In this document: in pieces, positions 4,791 to 6,263 of the stretch
Position numbering within the stretch: the first letter of the stretch is position 1
Layout: each line of letters opens with the position of its first letter
Origin: JASFTV01 sp050050615
Lineage (GTDB): Bacteria; Desulfobacterota; DSM-4660; Desulfatiglandales; HGW-15
Direction: 5' to 3'
Assembly: GCA_050050615.1 (NCBI GenBank)
Contig: JASFTV010000211.1
Location: 1 to 6,263 of the forward strand
DNA: 6,263 nt
Position numbers and translations under genes: made by a program
The notes under the pieces: model-generated
The model's database searches: none
Seen by the model: only the letters and a program-made list of their open reading frames with translations
Told to the model about the DNA's origin: nothing

Positions 4791-4918
4791 TCGCTTAACA
4801 TTGTTAGGAGAAGGCAATACGGAAAAAACAAACCGTATTTGTTTTTGCCTTAAGGCCTTCTCCAATATTCAATCCCTAACTGCGGGATTGAATCCTGCGT
4901 CGCAGGAAGGTTAAGCGA
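4791..4918. other. Multi-helix palindromic element (structured RNA or DNA)
   Basis: One outer stem encloses three further helices. The outer stem is TCGCTTAAC (4791-4799) / GTTAAGCGA (4910-4918), perfect 9 bp. The second is GGAGAAGGC (4807-4815) / GCCTTCTCC (4855-4863), perfect 9 bp, itself enclosing AATACGG/CCGTATT (4816-4822/4833-4839). The third is ATTCAATCCC (4867-4876) / GGGATTGAAT (4884-4893), perfect 10 bp with a 7-base loop. The fourth is CCTGC-GTC-GCAGG (4894-4906). Junctions are 7, 3, 0 and 3 bases. Alternative pairings exist within the second arm. It matches no RNA family that I recognise. Confidence 0.6.
4816..4846 (+). terminator. Possible bidirectional intrinsic terminator
   Basis: AATACGG/CCGTATT (4816-4822/4833-4839), with the A-rich loop 4823-4832, is followed by TGTTTTT (4840-4846). 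An overlapping alternative pairs AAAAACAAA (4824-4832) with TTTGTTTTT (4838-4846). It lies between the convergent ugd and thiolase genes, where a terminator is expected. It is also part of the larger multi-helix element, so the two readings compete. Confidence 0.4.
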
Positions 4919-4956
4919 CCCTTCCGATTGTTTGCTCCATTAGCATTTTGTACAGG

Positions 4957-5040
4957 CGGGGCGCGAGCTCAGGCGAGGCCCCGTGAACGGGATCCCTGCC
5001 TGAGGCAGACAGGTTCGCTTTGCTTCGACAGGCGGGTCTG
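4957..5040. repeat. GC-rich small inverted repeats after the thiolase
   Basis: Several short hairpins follow each other: CGGGGC/GCCCCG (4957-4962/4978-4983), the overlapping CCCG-TGAA-CGGG (4980-4991), CTGCC-TGA-GGCAG (4996-5008), and CAGAC/GTCTG (5006-5010/5036-5040). None is followed by a T-run on either strand, so I do not call a terminator. They look like decayed intergenic palindromes. Confidence 0.45.
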
Positions 5041-5056
5041 CGGTTAGGTTCTTGAT

Positions 5057-6263
5057 CTAGAGCATCTCGAGGGCGCAGGCCAGGGATATGCCACCGCCGC
5101 CACAGAGTGTTGCAAGACCCAAACTCTTGCCCCGCTTTTTCATGGCGTACATGAGGGTGATCATAATGCGGGTGCCTGTGGATCCTACCGGGTGGCCGAG
5201 CCCAATACCGGAACCATTCACGTTGGTAATTTCCCTGTTAAGGCCGAGCTCTTTTTCGCACCCCAGGTACTGAGCGGCAAAGGCTTCATTAACTTCGATC
5301 AATTCAAAATCCTCGAGCTTCAGATCCGCGTGCCTGTCCAAAAGGTTCCCGATGGCCGGGACAGGACTCAATCCCATGACAGAAGGGTGGCAAGCGCCAC
5401 GGCCGGTTGCCCTGATTTTCGCCATGGGCTGAATGCCCAGTTCCTTGGCCTTTTCCGCAGACATAATGACCATAGCGCTAGACCCGTCATTAATGCCTGA
5501 TGAATTACCGGCTGTTACCTTTCCAATATTGGGAATAAAAGCCGGCGGTAGCTTGGCCAGTTGATCCATGGTGAGGCCCGGGCGGAAGTGTTCGTCTTTG
5601 TCGAAAATAATCGGAGGCTTGCCCTTCTTTTGAGGGACCTCGATCGGCACGATCTCCCCCTTAAAATCTCCCTCAACGGTAGCCCTTTCCACATTGTTGT
5701 GGCTGCGCAGGGCGACCTCATCCATCTCTTCGCGACTGATGTTGTACATCTGGGCGACGAATTCAGCGGTATGGCCCATGATATAAGGTTTGCCCTTGAA
5801 TAGTTCCACCGGCATGCCTTCTTTGACGGGCCCCTTCTCAGGACCGGGAAGGAGGTGGGAACCACAGTGAAGGGCGTGGATCATGGTATCCACAAAAACC
5901 TGATCCTGGAGTCGGCATCCCCATCGGGCGCTGGGCACCGTGTAGGCGATGCCGGACATGTGTTCGGTACCGCCGGCAAGAATGATGTCCGCCATGCCTG
6001 CACGGATCATGGCCATGCCTGATATGACCGCTTCCATGGCAGAGGTGCATACCCTGTTTATGGTCACGGCGGCCACGGTGTCGGGTATGCCGGCCATGAG
6101 AGCCCCAACCCTTGCCACATTGAGGGCGTCGGCGGGCTCGATGCAGCAGCCGAATCGCACATCATCAATCATGCCGGGTTCAATGCCTGCACGCTTGATC
6201 GCCTCTTTCATGCTCGCGGCGGCGATTGTGGCCGCATTCATATCCCGGAGAGTTCCACCAAAA
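5057..6263 (-). CDS. Thiolase (acetyl-CoA C-acyltransferase), N-terminus beyond the window
   Basis: The enzyme condenses two acyl-CoA units or cleaves a 3-ketoacyl-CoA with CoA, through a cysteine acyl intermediate. The frame is open to the window edge. The residues before the first internal Met (6239-6241) read FGGTLRD, matching the usual thiolase start, so roughly 15 N-terminal residues lie outside and that Met is not the real start. Counting from that Met, the nucleophile is C65 in NRVCTSAMEAV, with NEAFA at 318-322, the GHP histidine H350 in NGSGIGLGHPVGSTGTR, and the second cysteine C380 in CGGGG. The segment around PYIMGHTAEFVAQ (152-164) is the usual thiolase loop domain. CTSAM replaces the more common CGSGM, so substrate preference may differ. 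It is convergent with ugd and unrelated in pathway. Beta-oxidation, acetoacetyl-CoA formation and aromatic-acid degradation all remain possible. Confidence 0.93.
   Translation of the reverse strand, partial: FGGTLRDMNAATIAAASMKEAIKRAGIEPGMIDDVRFGCCIEPADALNVARVGALMAGIPDTVAAVTINRVCTSAMEAVISGMAMIRAGMADIILAGGTEHMSGIAYTVPSARWGCRLQDQVFVDTMIHALHCGSHLLPGPEKGPVKEGMPVELFKGKPYIMGHTAEFVAQMYNISREEMDEVALRSHNNVERATVEGDFKGEIVPIEVPQKKGKPPIIFDKDEHFRPGLTMDQLAKLPPAFIPNIGKVTAGNSSGINDGSSAMVIMSAEKAKELGIQPMAKIRATGRGACHPSVMGLSPVPAIGNLLDRHADLKLEDFELIEVNEAFAAQYLGCEKELGLNREITNVNGSGIGLGHPVGSTGTRIMITLMYAMKKRGKSLGLATLCGGGGISLACALEML

Noticed and set aside
4793..4916. Integron attC-like ends (GCTTAAC ... GTTAAGC fit RYYYAAC ... 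GTTRRRY, and the length is in the attC range)
   Set aside because: The adjacent L boxes do not pair with each other: the second helix closes at 4855-4863 and not next to the right core site. There is no cassette ORF array, and the match could come from a chance palindrome.

Overview
The window is bacterial. It holds five protein-coding genes, separated by unusually long intergenic stretches packed with short repeats and inverted repeats. No taxonomic marker is present. The gene content (sugar-nucleotide enzymes, a catabolic-type thiolase) and the style of intergenic repeat (AAAGCTG/AAAGCTC heptamers, CACGAAA octamers, ACGCAGAT decamers) resemble genomes of Desulfobacterota and similar environmental bacteria. 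That placement is an impression, not a demonstrated result.

Layout. Positions 1-173 hold degenerate 7-bp repeats. A good sigma70-type promoter (174-202) precedes a two-gene unit: a 69-residue DUF5678-like protein (259-468) and an overlapping 130-residue retropepsin-like aspartic protease (456-848). Positions 849-1512 are non-coding. They contain a long imperfect inverted repeat (926-1237), a strong intrinsic-terminator candidate (1299-1334), an octamer array and a dyad. Next is a UDP-glucuronate 4-epimerase (1513-2571). Positions 2572-3223 are non-coding, with a 69-bp tandem repeat array, a 9-bp repeat array and a cluster of REP-like CTATTCAACTGGGG motifs. Then comes an animal-like UDP-glucose 6-dehydrogenase (3224-4600). 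The convergent gap 4601-5056 holds ACGCAGA-type repeats and a striking multi-helix palindromic element (4791-4918). A thiolase on the minus strand (5057 to the window edge) runs off the window at its N-terminus.

How the genes relate. The dehydrogenase (UDP-Glc to UDP-GlcA) and the epimerase (UDP-GlcA to UDP-GalA) form a two-step route to UDP-galacturonate, a precursor for surface polysaccharide. They face the same way but are separated by about 650 bp of repeats, so they are probably transcribed separately. The protease pair and the thiolase have no evident link to this pathway.

The least ordinary items are the multi-helix element, the long inverted repeat, the REP-like motif family that brackets the epimerase gene in inverted orientation, and the DUF5678/retropepsin couple of unknown role.
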